From contig JAEVLN010000019.1 of the NCBI GenBank assembly GCA_018350325.1, forward strand, positions 248,001 to 312,000: DNA of 64,000 bases. The letters are read 5' to 3'. Made by a program: the position numbers and the translations under genes. The notes below the pieces were generated by a model. It worked only from the letters and a program-made list of their open reading frames with translations, searched no databases and was not told the DNA's origin. Position 1 is the stretch's first letter; each line of letters opens with the position of its first letter. Source of the DNA: Globodera rostochiensis (lineage: Eukaryota > Nematoda > Chromadorea > Rhabditida > Heteroderidae). Shown piece after piece: positions 1 to 12,516 of the stretch.

Positions 1-67
1 TTTTCCAATATGCATTAATTAGCGCTCAAAAGTGTGGAGGCTATTCACTAAAATCATTGAAAAAAGT

Positions 68-2026
68 GTTAATTTACGAACCGGATGGAGGCGGAGCCCC
101 GCTTAACATCCGACGCGCCCGAAAGCACGGTTTCTCGGGCTCCTTTGGAAAAGTAATTAAAATTTAATTTTTTTAAATTTGATTTTTAACATTTACTTAA
201 AAAAAGGTTTTTGTTGGCTATGTCAAACACCAAACTCGATCGGCTGGCGTAACGTGCGTAGCTATAAAAATGTATGAGCAAAACAGTTACGAGGAGTTCA
301 AAAACTCCAAAGAATTTATGCAAAATATTCAAAATAAACTTCCAGCAGATAAGCGAAAGCATTTAATTACAGTGCTTGATACGTAAGGCATTTCAAATAA
401 AATTTTAAATATTAAATTTGTAAATTGAAACAATTGCACGACTTTTTGGACTTATGTTTAAAACAATTAAAGCGAATGGATTGAGTCGTTCTTCTGTCCA
501 GTCAGGGAGGGCATTGTCCTTTTTTTAATCGGCATTTTTTGGCGATTTGTCTTAGAGGTTTTCTCATGATGCCAAATGATGGCATTTCGGGAGTTTCGAA
601 ATGGCATCAATCAAAGTTTTTGCTTCAACAAAATATTAAAAAAAAATAATTTTCAGCGGCGAAATGAAAGAGACAAAAGGCGCCTTGATCATAATGGAAT
701 TGGGCGTTGCAAGCCTTGAGGCGCGCATTTATCGTCAACGAAAAGCCTATGGCAGTGATTCCCATTTATTTGAGGACATAAAGAAAATTGTTGAACCTCT
801 CAAAGATATGCACCAAGGCAACTTTTTTCTCTCTTTTTTTTTGAATTTTTTAAAACTTTCCCTAAAGAAACAAAAAAAATTTTTGTTAAATAGAATTTGA
901 ATTGGTTTATTTATTGCCTAATTGATTAATTAGTCTCTCTAAACTTTTAGTTGCGGTTCATCTCGATGTAAAACCGAGCAATTTTGTTTATGTAAACCAA
1001 ATGGACGGAACGGAAAGTCTGAAGCTAATCGACTTTGACGGAGCCTCTTTTATACCTAGCCATATTTTTAATTTTAATTCGAGCAAAATGGCCAATAAAG
1101 TTGTGCCGTGCCAAAATTATCTGATCACTTGGTTATATGCGGCACCAGAATTCTTTAACGGCACAAACACGGTGGCATTGTTTTTAAAATAAAATAACAA
1201 AATTTTTTATAAAAAAGGTTACAACAAAAGTTGACATATGGTCTTTGGGAATGTCAATTTATGAAATTATTTTGCTACAAAAAAGGTTTAATGAGAACAT
1301 TGGCAAGGTCATTTTAATTTTTAAAATATTTAATTATGTCGGCATTTTAAGAAAAAAATGGTTCAACTTTTGCTGGAAACTGGCGACCTTTATATGGGCA
1401 TTAATAGAACTAAGCAGGCAAACTTATTTGACACTCCTTTGTGGATTCGAAATAATTATGAAATTTTAATGACCATTTTGAATGTTTGGCAAAAATACCC
1501 AAAAACTGCTCTCTTAATTGCTGTAAGTCAAATTTTGTAAAATCATTTTAATTTAAAAAATAAATAAATTGTTTGGGAAAAAACATAAGTAGCTTATATA
1601 ATTTAATAGAATATAGTAACAAAAAAGTTTGGGTTAACAATAAATTAAAATATATTTTAATATGTTTAAATTAATTTTTATTCTCAGAACGTTTTGCATC
1701 CGGACAGAGAGATTCGGCTGAGTGCGATTGGTGTGAAAAGGTTTTTGGATGGTTCTTGCCTTACGGCGGAGCTAAATTCAGTCCAACAATCGTGGGAGCT
1801 GAATTTTTTAAACAAATTTACTTTCAAAGAATTTCATGGTTTGTTGGAAAGCAAAAGGAAAGCGTTCTGTTCGGGCTGTGCATGTTCAGACCTGAAATAC
1901 GAGGCGTTGCAGGAAAAAATTGAACAAATTTTGTTTGTTGTCCAACGGACGATGAACGAATTGAAAAGCCATTGGCTTTTGCTGCTTCTAAACCGGACAT
2001 GCGAAACTGAAAAGAACAGAGAATAA
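68..2026 (+). CDS. Divergent protein kinase (multi-exon, 5' end uncertain)
   Basis: Spliced reading gives the eukaryotic protein kinase landmarks in order. A glycine-rich loop GFSGSFGKV spans an intron (130-153, then from about 210). VAIK with the ATP-binding lysine is at 258-269. A catalytic loop HLDVKPSNF is near 959-985, a metal-binding motif IDFDGAS near 1028, an APE-type motif at 1142-1150, DIWSLGMSIYE near 1233-1265, and HPDREIR with the subdomain XI arginine near 1696. Introns are short GT-AG. Two motifs are unusual: the HRD arginine is leucine (HLD) and DFG is DFD. The catalytic aspartate, lysine and APE glutamate remain, so activity is possible but not certain. The stop is at 2024-2026. 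The first exon begins after a TGA in its frame at 58-60, probably at an acceptor near 67; the true start may lie outside the window. One exon between 386 and 655 is not resolved. The kinase subfamily is not recognised. Confidence 0.72.
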
Positions 2027-5000
2027 ATAATAAAGAAATAATCCGCTAACTCTATAATTATTATTCAGAATACTTTTATGCCATTTCCGGCAATCCGGAG
2101 ATCGAAAAGCAATTTCGTTTTGCAACATTTCCAAATGTTGTTTTGCATCAGTCTGAACGGATAATCCCCGGCCAATGCTAATTCGATGCCGCGCCCCTTT
2201 CTTTAGCCTAATTAGTGGCATTAAAATATCCAATTAGTGTTCTTTGATTTCCTTTCTTTTGTAAATATTACAATAAATATTCCATTAATCAATTATTAAA
2301 ACGATAATTGGGGAAACAATTGTAAATTTACTAAAAACCAAATTCAAATGGACAGGGAAATTGGCATTTCCAAATTTGTTCATTGGCGTTATGCACCGGC
2401 TCCCATTATAAAAAGTCCCCCTTTTCATTAATTAGCACGACCTTCACACGACAATAATTATCAATAAAGTTGTACGCCGATGAGAATTTGCCGTTCTTCT
2501 CAGAAAAAAATGTTATATATTTAGTCCATTCTGGGTAGTTCTTGTCATTCATTCTATCAAAAATATTTTTAGTTAGTTTACAATCCCAGATAAAAGCTAC
2601 CTACTGTATTTAGTCCCAACGCATTTAATTTCAGGTACCGTAATCCGATCAGCACATTGTTAAAATGTAGGACGGGACCGGTACCAGTACTGAAATGGTC
2701 AATTTTTCCCATTTTGGTACTGAAATTTTGGTCCCGGTTTTTCAAAATTCCTTTAAAATCCCCTTATAATGGTCCCGGTTTTTTACCAAGCATTTTTTTC
2801 ATGTTTTTGTCCCGTTTTTTTTTGACCGGGACAAAATTTAGTTCCGGTCCCAGTTTTTCCAAAAGTCCGGTCCCGTCCAACCCTAGTTTTAACCCTACTC
2901 TGCACATACTTTAAATTTCAATTACCATAAACATTTTCGTGCTGCTGCGGTGCTAAATGCTCAACAATTAAACAATAATTACATTTCATTTTTACCCCCC
3001 CCCCCCCATTTTGCTGCCGCCAACAGGTGCACAGCACGCGCATTGCCATTGTTGTGCTGCTGCTGCTGCTGCTGCTGCTGTCCATTGACAATTTGTGTAA
3101 AAATTCTCATTATTCGCCCACCACCCAACAAAAGTCCGCTGCAAATGAATGGGCGGGCGCATGGGCGAAAATTTATGGGAGGGAAAAAAGGCGAAAACGG
3201 CAGTGATCGGTTGGGGGGGGGGGTGGACGAATAATTAAAGAGGACAAAAACTCACCACACACGGCGGCAGCTAACTGACCACCGGGGGGAGAGAGTTAAT
3301 TTAACACGAATTTGAGAGAATTCTCTTTTAGCGAAAAATTAATCCAATGAATTTTGTTCAAAAAATATATTTATTCAATTTTACATATTTAAACAAAAAA
3401 TTATTTATGAGGTAAAAGACCCTCTTTTTATTCTTTTTTTTTTTGAAAATTTCAACCCCCAGGGGTTTTCTTTAGCCCCCACCACCACCGCGTTCATCGA
3501 CCGCAACAATGTCGACAGAATTCTCTCCGATTTGCGCATCATTGGCGAATTTCGGCGGATTGGTGGGGGAATTTGTTTGCTCAGCATGTGACTTTTGTTT
3601 GCCCTTTTAGCCAGATTTTATTGGATATAATTCGATTTACAGGAGAGGGAGTTGGGGCCGGTGATATTTGCCCATAATATTCCACGATTTTGTTATGTGG
3701 GTATGCCGAATCTGGCATTTCTGACCAGAACCGGCATCTCAAAGTCTAAAATAGGCATGAAAAACGAACTTTTATGTTAGGAAACATTATTAAAAAAGAA
3801 ATTGAAAGATTTTTTGATTCTTTGAATTTTTAAATAAATATTAAAACAAATAAGCCAATGCTTTCAGATCATAAAGACATTAACGATGTTCTTCCCCGCA
3901 AATGCCAAAAGGTCGAAGGCATCCATCGCCTAATTACCATATATAAAATATCGCCTCTAGGCGGCTCCACAGTTTCCCACCATCATAAAATCGCAAATCA
4001 AAAACACTTTCTTTATACTTTTTTCGGAACTTACCTCCCCCCCCCCTCCTCGCCCCCCCCAAACTTTCACTAAACGATGAACGTATGCTTTAGACAAATT
4101 TCCCCATTTTATACGGCACAGCAAGCATTTTCCCAAAAAGTAATAGCCAATTTTTCGCTTGGTCACCTCACGACCGAGAGTGGCCAAGGCGAAGTTGGCC
4201 CAAAATTTTCGACACCGCAAATTTTCCCGTGGGAATTGTCGCATAAAATGACCAGCAAAAGCTTGAAGAAGCAACATAAAGAGTTATGCCGCCACAGGCC
4301 GCTGTCCCCCCCCCCCCCCCGGGCGTAGGCAATTCTCATGCCATAAACTTCAAAAAATGCCGAAGATTTTTCGATTTCTCATTTGGTAACAAATTTTCAA
4401 ATATTTTTTATGCAATTTACTTTTCTCTTAACTGTTTTTATTAGAAGAAAAACTCTATTTTTAACATTTAAAAGCTGTGGCAACAAACATTTGCTTCTTC
4501 CCACCAACTGATCCATCATAATTCCCCCAAAGAATTCCCGCCGATCAAATTACATAACCAGCACTGGCGGATTGGTTTTGACCACTCGGAGTTTAAAGAA
4601 AGTAGCATTTTTGCCCGTTTTCACAGTGTAAACGATTTGCCAATTCCGCCCAAAAAGAAAGCCAATAAATGAAAAAATATATTTATAGAAAATTGGAAAA
4701 TTTTTGCAAAAATAATTATTTTAAAATGAAAATCGAACTTTTCAATTTATTGCCGAAATGTGCCAAAATAATACAAAGAAATCTATGGAAATAAAATGAG
4801 AAAAGAGGGCAATTGTCGCACTTTAAGTGCCATCTCACAATTTTGTCACTTTTCATTTCAAAAAGGGGCATTTTTGCGGAAAACGGAGCTTAAGTTTCCC
4901 CAATGTTATGTAAAAATATTTATTTTTCTCATTTTTTTTGAATTTCTTTTTTTCAAGAAAAAACATTGTCTGTCCTTGGCAACATTTTCTCACTATAATT

Positions 5001-5947
5001 TATGCATAAAATGCTGGGGGCGGAGTTGTAAAAAAAGTGAATTTTTGACCCCCAATCGCCGCAGCCTTTTCTTACCATTTTCTGCAGCGGTAAAGGGGAA
5101 AAATGCCATCCATCCCAATACAAAATGCCAAAAAATAAATCAACATTTGCAAATACAAACGATGGTTTATTACCATTTATTTTTAACAAACTACATTAAT
5201 GATTAAAATATTTTACGTATCAACATTTTATATTAAAATTTAAAATATTAAGAAAAAGCCTTTTATATTTATTATTGAATAAGAACATTTCATTTGGTGA
5301 AATGGCATAGAATTGGACTGATCAAATGCCAATTCATTTGCATATATTTAAATGATGGAATATAGGTATTTATGTTTTTGAAAGGTTAATTTTTGACATT
5401 TGTAAAAACAAATTTTTTTTTATTAATTTGTGGAAAAAAATAATTCTGTCATTATGTTCTTAAAATAAGCTTTAAAAACAACTGTTTTGCCGACCTTTTC
5501 TTTAACATTGCGGCCCAATGCCCGCCAATCCGTCGTAAATACATCGATCAACGTCAATTAACCTTGTTAATATGTCTGAGACAACTCCTTTATAGTGTTT
5601 CAATATTAATTTAAATATTTATAAATTCTTTTTGTTGTAATCACGTGCAGTTAATTAACTGTCCAATAATTGCGCATTTCCCTCAAACAAAAACACCTTA
5701 ATGGCTGCTTCTCCCTCTTTAGCCTATCAATTAGTACAAATTAATTATGGAAGGCGCTGAATTGGCTCTCCTAAAATCGGTGCTAAGTGACACAACAAAG
5801 GAATAATTGCTGACCTGACCAGTTATTAATTAGATAAGGCAGGCAGTTAAATTTATCAAAATAAAAAAATTTAAGAATTTAACAAATTCCATGCAAAATC
5901 GAATTGATTTAATTAAAAACTTTATTCATTTTTAAAATTTTAATTAG
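2027..5947. other. Intergenic region, AT-rich, no convincing gene
   Basis: About 3.9 kb with no exon chain I can support. It holds a hairpin repeat (2655-2895), a CTG/GCT microsatellite near 3056-3080, poly-C and poly-G runs near 2997, 3212, 4035 and 4308, and AT-rich spacer. A short open stretch at 3487-3592 on the plus strand follows an acceptor-like site and might be a lone terminal exon, but nothing joins to it. Confidence 0.6.
2655..2895. repeat. Hairpin (terminal inverted repeat) element with GGGACCGG-type inner motifs
   Basis: The ends are inverted copies: GTTAAAA plus GGACGGGACCGG on the left, and CCGGTCCCGTCC plus CTAGTTTTAAC on the right. The inside is filled with degenerate GGGAC/GTCCC motifs in both orientations, so a single strand can fold into a long stem. 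The right end reads CAACCCTAG, as in the elements at 24090 and 30882. There are no coding features. Confidence 0.65.
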
Positions 5948-8900
5948 ATGCGTGCGAAATGTGCAACAAATGGCAGTAATGGCGGAGTTCGAACGGTTGT
6001 TCAACTGCAGAATTGCGATTCGGAACGAAACTCTCCAGATGAAGGCCAATGTTCACAATGCTCAATTCGAAGAAATCCCTTTAAAAGCTCAACAATGATA
6101 CGGTGAATCAGAAATTTGTTTTTTTTAATTTATTAGATTATTATTGACCAATTCATATAAATAAATAAATATTTGATCAAGGCACAACATATTTGCCGAC
6201 AACAACAGAACGTCCGCTGTCATGCCAACTTTTTTCCATCGCAATGACAGCGGGCATCCGTCAATTGAATGTGCTTTAATAAATTAAAAAAATAATAACA
6301 AATATTTAAAATAACAATTTAGTCGAGTACGAGCCGCCAAAAGCGTACACTAATGATGATTTGCCGGCATGGAAACGCTTAAAGCAAACAAAATCGCCTG
6401 TGGATTTGTACGGATTTGATCAAGCTGATGGAGAACATTGTTGTTACAACGAAGACATTTGGTGACTTTTTTTTGGCATAAAAACGTTCTCATAATATTT
6501 TTGAATTGGTTTTAGGTGGCCATTGTCGACGTCCTACAGCTCCCATACATATAACAACGACCTCTTTAAATACAAACGTACCTATTTTAAATGATTAATG
6601 TGAAAGTTTCGATCATTTTAAAATTGAAATATAAAACGAATTTTTAGCCCAGAGAAATAAATATTTAAAGTGGCAAAAATTTTTCACCGCAATTCCGTTA
6701 CCATTTGGCGGTCGATTTGTTGTGCCAATTCTAATCATTTTGTTTGCGCTTTCCTTTGCCTTACTGGTTATTGTTCTGGCCTTAATTGCACATAATCAGG
6801 TTAATAATGTTCCAAAATTTAATTAATTAAAAAGTTAAAATATTAAAATTGCTGAGAAAATCAAAAGTTTTCTTTGTTTTAAGGCACTCATCGACATTAA
6901 ACTCACAAACACTCGGGAACCATATGAGCGCTTACTTCGAAATAATAACGACGAGGTGAATTCCTTTAATCAATTATTAATGTAATTAAAGCAATTTTAT
7001 ATTTACAGCAGTGCAAAATCAGTCGTCAAATGCGATCGCAATTTAATGGCACCAAAATAAGGCAAAATATGCATTGGTTAGCCTCTAAAGTTCACGTTTC
7101 CGGAACCAACGAACAATTGGAATTAATCGACAAATTATCACAAAAAGTAATAATACAGAAATAATTAAAATGCTAAACCCCAAAAATTAGTTTATGGAAC
7201 GGAATAAAAATGATGATTATGTTTAAGTACCGTGACATGAATTTCGACGTCCGGACATATGATTATCCCGAAGTATTACTCAGTGTCCCAAACTATGAGC
7301 GTCCAAATAAAGTAAATTACTTTTTATCACTTTATTTTAATCAACCTTTTTAATAAATTTAAAAATTTAGGTCCATTCATGGAATGAAAGACTGCTACGA
7401 TGGGAGCTTGTCTCAGATGGAGTTGGGAGGCCACCAAAATTGGTCAATTTGCATCCCGAGTTGAAGGGTAAAACTATTAATTAGTAATATCCTTTTTAAT
7501 TTAATTTAATTAAAGCACAATTGAGCGACGATCCGCGATTGCACTATTGGTGGAACGCTTATTCTGACAATGGCACTGTTCTTGGCGAGTTGGTTTATGC
7601 CAATTATGGCACTCAAGAGGATTTTGAACTGCTAGAAAAGGTAGGACAGATTTATTTTTCTCAAAGAAAATATTCGTACAAATTCTCATCTTCCGGTCGG
7701 CACTTTCAACACAAATAAGTTAAGTTTTGCAATTTCAGTGGAACATTTCTGTGGAGGGCAAAATTGTGCTGATTCGTTATGGAAGCATTTTTCGTGGGGA
7801 AAAAATCCGTTTGGCCGAAGAGAGAGGCGCTGTGGGCGTCATTTTATTCGCGGATCCGTTCGATTATGTTCCCGGGAATAAAGTACAGTACTTTGTTTTA
7901 AACTTTTTACGATATTTTTAAAATTAATTTTCATAATTTTTATTAGACATTTCCCGACGATCCATTTTTGCCTGCACTTGCGGCCCAACGGGGGACCATT
8001 TACAGGGGAACTGGGGACCCGGAGGTATTTAATGTTCTTTGATTTGTTTAACTTTTTTACAGTGCTTAAACTAAAATAACATTTATTCTTTTGCTTTTTA
8101 CAATTATAAATTGTTGAATTTGTTTTAATATAAAATTTAAAAAATATCGACGCCATCTCCGCTTCCTTCACTGCCATATGTTCATCGTCTCTACACCGAA
8201 CAGCAATTGCGCCGTAAGGGAGTTTTGCCCCGAATTGTGGTCATCTCAATTGGTTATGCAAATGCGCACAAACTTTTATACAGAATGGACGGTCCGGTGG
8301 TTCCGGTATTGAATCTTTTTAATGACAAAATGTTAAAAATAAAAAATAAATAATGAATGATATTATTATGAATTATACATATTTTTAATTTTATAAGTTA
8401 TTAAATTTAATATTAAAGTGGTCCCGATGGGCCGGTGCTTTGCCAGTGCCCTATCGATTGACCGGCTCTCAGCTCGTCCGAATGGACGTTTGGACGAGAA
8501 CTGAGCGTCGGCCAATTCGGAATTTTGTGGCGGTTATGCGAGGGCGTGAGGAGCCGGACCGATGGGTGATGGTCGGTAACCATGCGGACGCGTGGACTAA
8601 GGTACGACCACAACTTCTCAGGTCTTAATCCGCGAAAATCCTTAGATTTCGAAAACTTTATTTCGAATCGGCCTCAATTTTGATTATCAAATCAAGAAAG
8701 AATTTAATTTTCAATAAATTTGTTAATGAAAATGTTGGATTAGGGAAGCATTGATCCCGGCACGGGCACGTCAATAATGCTAGAAATGGCTCGGGTGTTG
8801 AGCAATTATGCCGCCCACACTGGTTGGAGACCACGCCGAACGATTGCATTTTGCCAATGGGACGCGGAGGGTGAATTATGAAATTAATTAAATTTAAACA

Positions 8901-10681
8901 AAAAAAAGTTTTTTTAAGAATTTGGTCTTATCGGCTCCACCGAATGGGTGGAACAAAATTTGCGTTCAATACAAAAGCGTGGAATTGCTTATATAAACGT
9001 GGACAACATTAACGGCAACAACACTCTCGTTGTGAAGGTAAAAGAAAGTTTGAGTAATTAGCAGCTATTTAAGGGCACAATAATTTTTGATTAATTTAAA
9101 TTTCGAATTGAAATTTGTTTTAGTCAGTTCCATTATTGTATCGTCTGATTGCGGATGCCGCCTCAAAAATTGATCAACCCGTAAAATCGGAACTAAAAAG
9201 TGGCCGATCGTCACTTCTGGATGCGTGGCGCTTCCACAATCCTCGGCCATCTTTGCCAGGCGATCGGTGAACAAAATATTAAATTACCATCACATTAATA
9301 TAATTATATTTATGTATTCTAAAAATAAATATAATAGAAATTTGGTAATAAATATTCTAAGAAGATTTTTAAGCTCCATTCCGCACATCCAACCGCCTCA
9401 TTCGGGCTCGGACTTTCAGCCTTTCATTGCCTACGCCGGAATTCCCGTGGCGGATTTGCGCATGGAAAGTGCCCCTCACTATTCGTACATGCTCTACCAC
9501 ACGGCGTACGAAGGTTAGCCAAATTTTTTTTTGTTTTTTTGGGTTTTCTATTAAAAAGACAGCAAAAGCACATTTTACAAAATATTTTTTGTATTTGAAG
9601 TGCCATGGCTTAACGACAATTTTGTGGACCCCGAAGGGAACACTTCCGTGGCAATGGGCCAACTTTGGCTGGAAATAGCGCGAAATTTGGCGGAAAATAT
9701 GGTAAAGGGTTGAAATGTTTAATTTATTAAAACGCATTTTAAAAGATCATTCCGTTCAATGTCGAAGACTACGGAATTGCTCTGAACGAATACATCACAA
9801 AGGCTGACATTCAAATGAGGTCATTTTATAAATATCAAAATAAACAAAAAATTCAAATTAAGATTGATTAGCATTGACAAAGCGATTAATGTGGAAGTTT
9901 ACAACGAAAGATTGGAATTCCTGAATAAATCGGTCAAACTTTTCCGAGAATTGGCTGTGGAATTTCAACGGATTATTCATGTAAAATGCTCAAATTATTT
10001 TTGTTCCCAATTTGTCATCCATTTAGGCCATTAATAATGGCGACCGGCAAGTATCGTTGCTTCAGCGTGAACAGTTTAACCAACGACTCCAATCGCTGGA
10101 GCAATGCTTTATCCTGGACAATGGCATTTCCGCCGATCGGAGTGCTTTTCGACATGTGATCTTCTCCGCCCCAGAAGAAACTTCGAACACTGGCGTAATT
10201 AATCATGAAATCGTAAACCATACACCGGATTGGCACTCGGTGTTACCAAGACCGACGGGATTGAGAAATCCCGAGTCAATTCCGGTTGATGGAATCCCAA
10301 ATTCTCGAGTTTATTGATTTTTAAATTTACGGTTTGGCATTTCTATTGCGCAATTTAATTGATTCAAAAAAGGAGAATTTGTGATCAGTCTCGAAATTAT
10401 AGTGCCGCGAATTAAAATCCAATTAACTCTGATCGTTGCTCCAATTTCAAGAACAAAAATTGGGTTTCAATTTTGACATTTCTGCTCTTCAAACGTCCCC
10501 GTTTTTTTGTTTGCAGTTGGCACTCTCTGTTCTACTCGATCCGGCATCCAAGTGGCTGTCCGCACAACGACGCCTCAACAGAACGGAAGCCGACCATTGG
10601 TTGGAGCAGATCCAAATGGCATTTTCACTGCTCCAATTTTGTGTCGAATGCGCAATCGAAACATTGACCTTCGACGAGTGA
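5948..10681 (+). CDS. Glutamate carboxypeptidase II-like peptidase (M28B, NAALADase/FOLH1 family)
   Basis: The gene is 23 short exons from ATG 5948 to TGA 10679-10681. The N-terminal ~130 residues are cytoplasmic-like. One hydrophobic segment (exon near 6662-6800, [20 protein letters not shown]) makes it a type II membrane protein. It is followed by the M28 N-part, a PA domain (exons 7518-7890, with GELVYANYG), the peptidase core and the transferrin-receptor-type dimerisation domain. The zinc and catalytic residues of human GCPII can be matched: H in GNHADAW (8581), bridging D in SIDPGTG (8753), the EE pair in WDAEEFG (split by the intron near 8870), D in INVDN (about 9000) and H in LYHTAYE (9498). 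The family removes C-terminal glutamate from acidic dipeptides or folylpoly-glutamates outside the cell. The last exon (10518-10681) carries the dimer-domain helix. Without that splice the frame ends at 10317. The exon starting at 8150 has no AG acceptor (see findings). A likely AATAAA signal is at 10855. Confidence 0.93.
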
Positions 10682-11685
10682 CTGAACAAAATAATGGCGA
10701 GGAAAACGGCTATTTTGTATTCAATTGAATTCAAAATTCTGGTCATCTTAAATCGCACGCAATAAGCCTAGCCCGTTAATGCACAAACGTCTTCGTTCAT
10801 CTCCAAATTGCTTTATGTCTTTATTTTAAATACAACATTCTCACTTGATGAAGAAATAAAATTCGTATTGTCACTAGAAAAGATACTCTAAAATTAGAAA
10901 TTTGGATAAAATTGAGAATATTGTTACATTTTGGACATTTTTTAAGGAAAAATTCAAAAAGTAATGAGAAAAATGCTTGAAATTATTTAGTTACTATGTA
11001 GGTAATTTGTTCATCTGTCCAAGGATTAATCAAAATTAAAAAACTCCAGAAATCTCAGACAAAAAGAACGCGTAGAATAAAAATCTTTAAAAAAGTATTT
11101 AAGGCTAACTCCAGTTAGCCTGCCAAAAATTGTGAAGAATGGGGGTCTTCGACAAGGCCCGCCATTAATGGGTTTCATCGCTGCAGGCGGTGACTTTGTT
11201 AAAGGAATAATGCGAAAAGAATGTTTTATGAGTTGCAGAGAGAGCGAGGGAGCGCAAATAAATGAACACTCTCTCTCATTACTCTCTTTCCTCTGCTATT
11301 CTCCGAAATTCTCTCATCACTCTGCTATTCTTTCCGTTTGTCAAAATTAAATTTTTTTTTTAAACGAATTTTTTGGTAATTAAAATTGCAATAGATTGTA
11401 ATTTTTTTATTAAAATATTTTTTTAATTTAATAATTTAAAAGCTTTTAAAATTAACATTATTTAAAACGCTTTTTGATGCAAAAAATTAGCCCTTAAATC
11501 ATTTTGATGGCTTATGTAGGAAATACTAAAATATTTATTCTTATTTAGGTGTCTACAAAATGCACTAAATGCTATTCTTTGTCAACATTCATTTTTTCTT
11601 ATTTCGTTTTTGTTATTTTCTTTCATTGTTGGTCATTTTTGGCGATGAAATAATTGGCTGCAAGTGGCGAACCTGCACAACATTT
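10682..11685. other. Spacer between convergent genes
   Basis: 3' flanks of the carboxypeptidase (+) and PEBP (-) genes. AATAAA at 10855-10860 fits the carboxypeptidase transcript. The rest is AT-rich, apart from a CT-rich imperfect repeat at 11264-11340 built from CTCTCTCAT/CTGCTATTCT words. No gene is supported. Confidence 0.6.
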
Positions 11686-12516
11686 TCAACAAATTGCAGG
11701 CAAAAGCATTAAAAAGTGCCCACCCAATTTGTGCTTCTCGATGAACTGCTTCAGCGAGAACTTGGCGCGCGTGTTGAACTTTGGCACAGCCAATCGTTTG
11801 CCTTGGTGCTCAAACAGTACAATTACGTACCGGTGTTCGCCCGTCCGCGGCTGGGGAGCCGGCGACCCGTACGGCTGCTGGTGCTGTCCACCGTTGATGC
11901 CCTCCTAAATTGGCATTTTCGCTGAATTAACATCATCATTATTGGTTGGAGATCGATTGATTTCCTGAGAATGATCAGTTTTCTTCTTTTAATTAATATA
12001 ATTAAATAATTATTCAACCAAAATGTTGGAAGCGGGAATGTTGACTACCAGCCAATGAAGCCATTCGGCAACCGACGGATTCTTTCTGGACAAATTGTCC
12101 GGGTCTAAACTTTGAAATTGAAAAGATTAAATCGGAATGAATTATGACCGATCATGACAATGGAAAATGTGCTTTCCGGGTCGACTTTTAATGTGACGCG
12201 CGGGGCATTCTGTGAAATAAATGAAAAGACAAATTATTTTTATTAAAAGTAATTTTATTTATTGTGACATTTTACCTTCAAATTTCGCACTGACATTTCT
12301 TTTCCGGGTTCTATGGGAATTCCGTCAAAAACAACCTGCAATAAATGTTTAAAAATAGAAATATGTCGTGCAAAAATGAAATTATATGTAAATAAAGCGC
12401 TAAAATTAAATGTTAGCTTTTTATTGCATTTGTACATTAAGTTTTTGTTGAGGTGCTTCAGGCAAAATTTGTGGCACAATTTCAGCAGCCGAAAATTTGG
12501 CAGCAATTTCAGACAT
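11686..12516 (-). CDS. Phosphatidylethanolamine-binding protein (PEBP) family protein
   Basis: There are five exons on the minus strand: 12516-12436, 12335-12276, 12209-12149, 12104-12019 and 11904-11686, all with GT-AG borders and matching phases. The start is MSEIAAKFSAAEIVPQ and the stop is TGA at 11688-11686. Family hallmarks are the strand FDGIPIEPG, the ligand-pocket segment with DPD (IVMIDPDNLSR, split by an intron), the WLHWLVVNIP strand, and TGEHRYVIVLFEHQGK followed by the usual basic C-terminal helix (FSLKQFIEKHKLGG). The length of ~168 residues is normal for small PEBPs. No signal peptide is seen. Family members bind phospholipid head groups or inhibit kinases or proteases; the exact role here is unknown. 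It lies tail to tail with the carboxypeptidase gene. Confidence 0.9.

Noticed and set aside
3040..3090. GCT repeat coding for poly-cysteine/leucine
   Set aside because: A microsatellite in spacer DNA with no exon context.
3487..3592. Plus-strand open stretch reading FIDRNNVDRILSDLRIIGEF after an acceptor-like site
   Set aside because: It is protein-like, but no upstream exon joins to it and the minus-strand frame is equally open; left as a possible lone exon only.
10280..10317. TGA at 10317 as the end of the carboxypeptidase
   Set aside because: The family's C-terminal dimer helix is found in the next exon (10518-10681); 10317 would be a truncated or alternative form.
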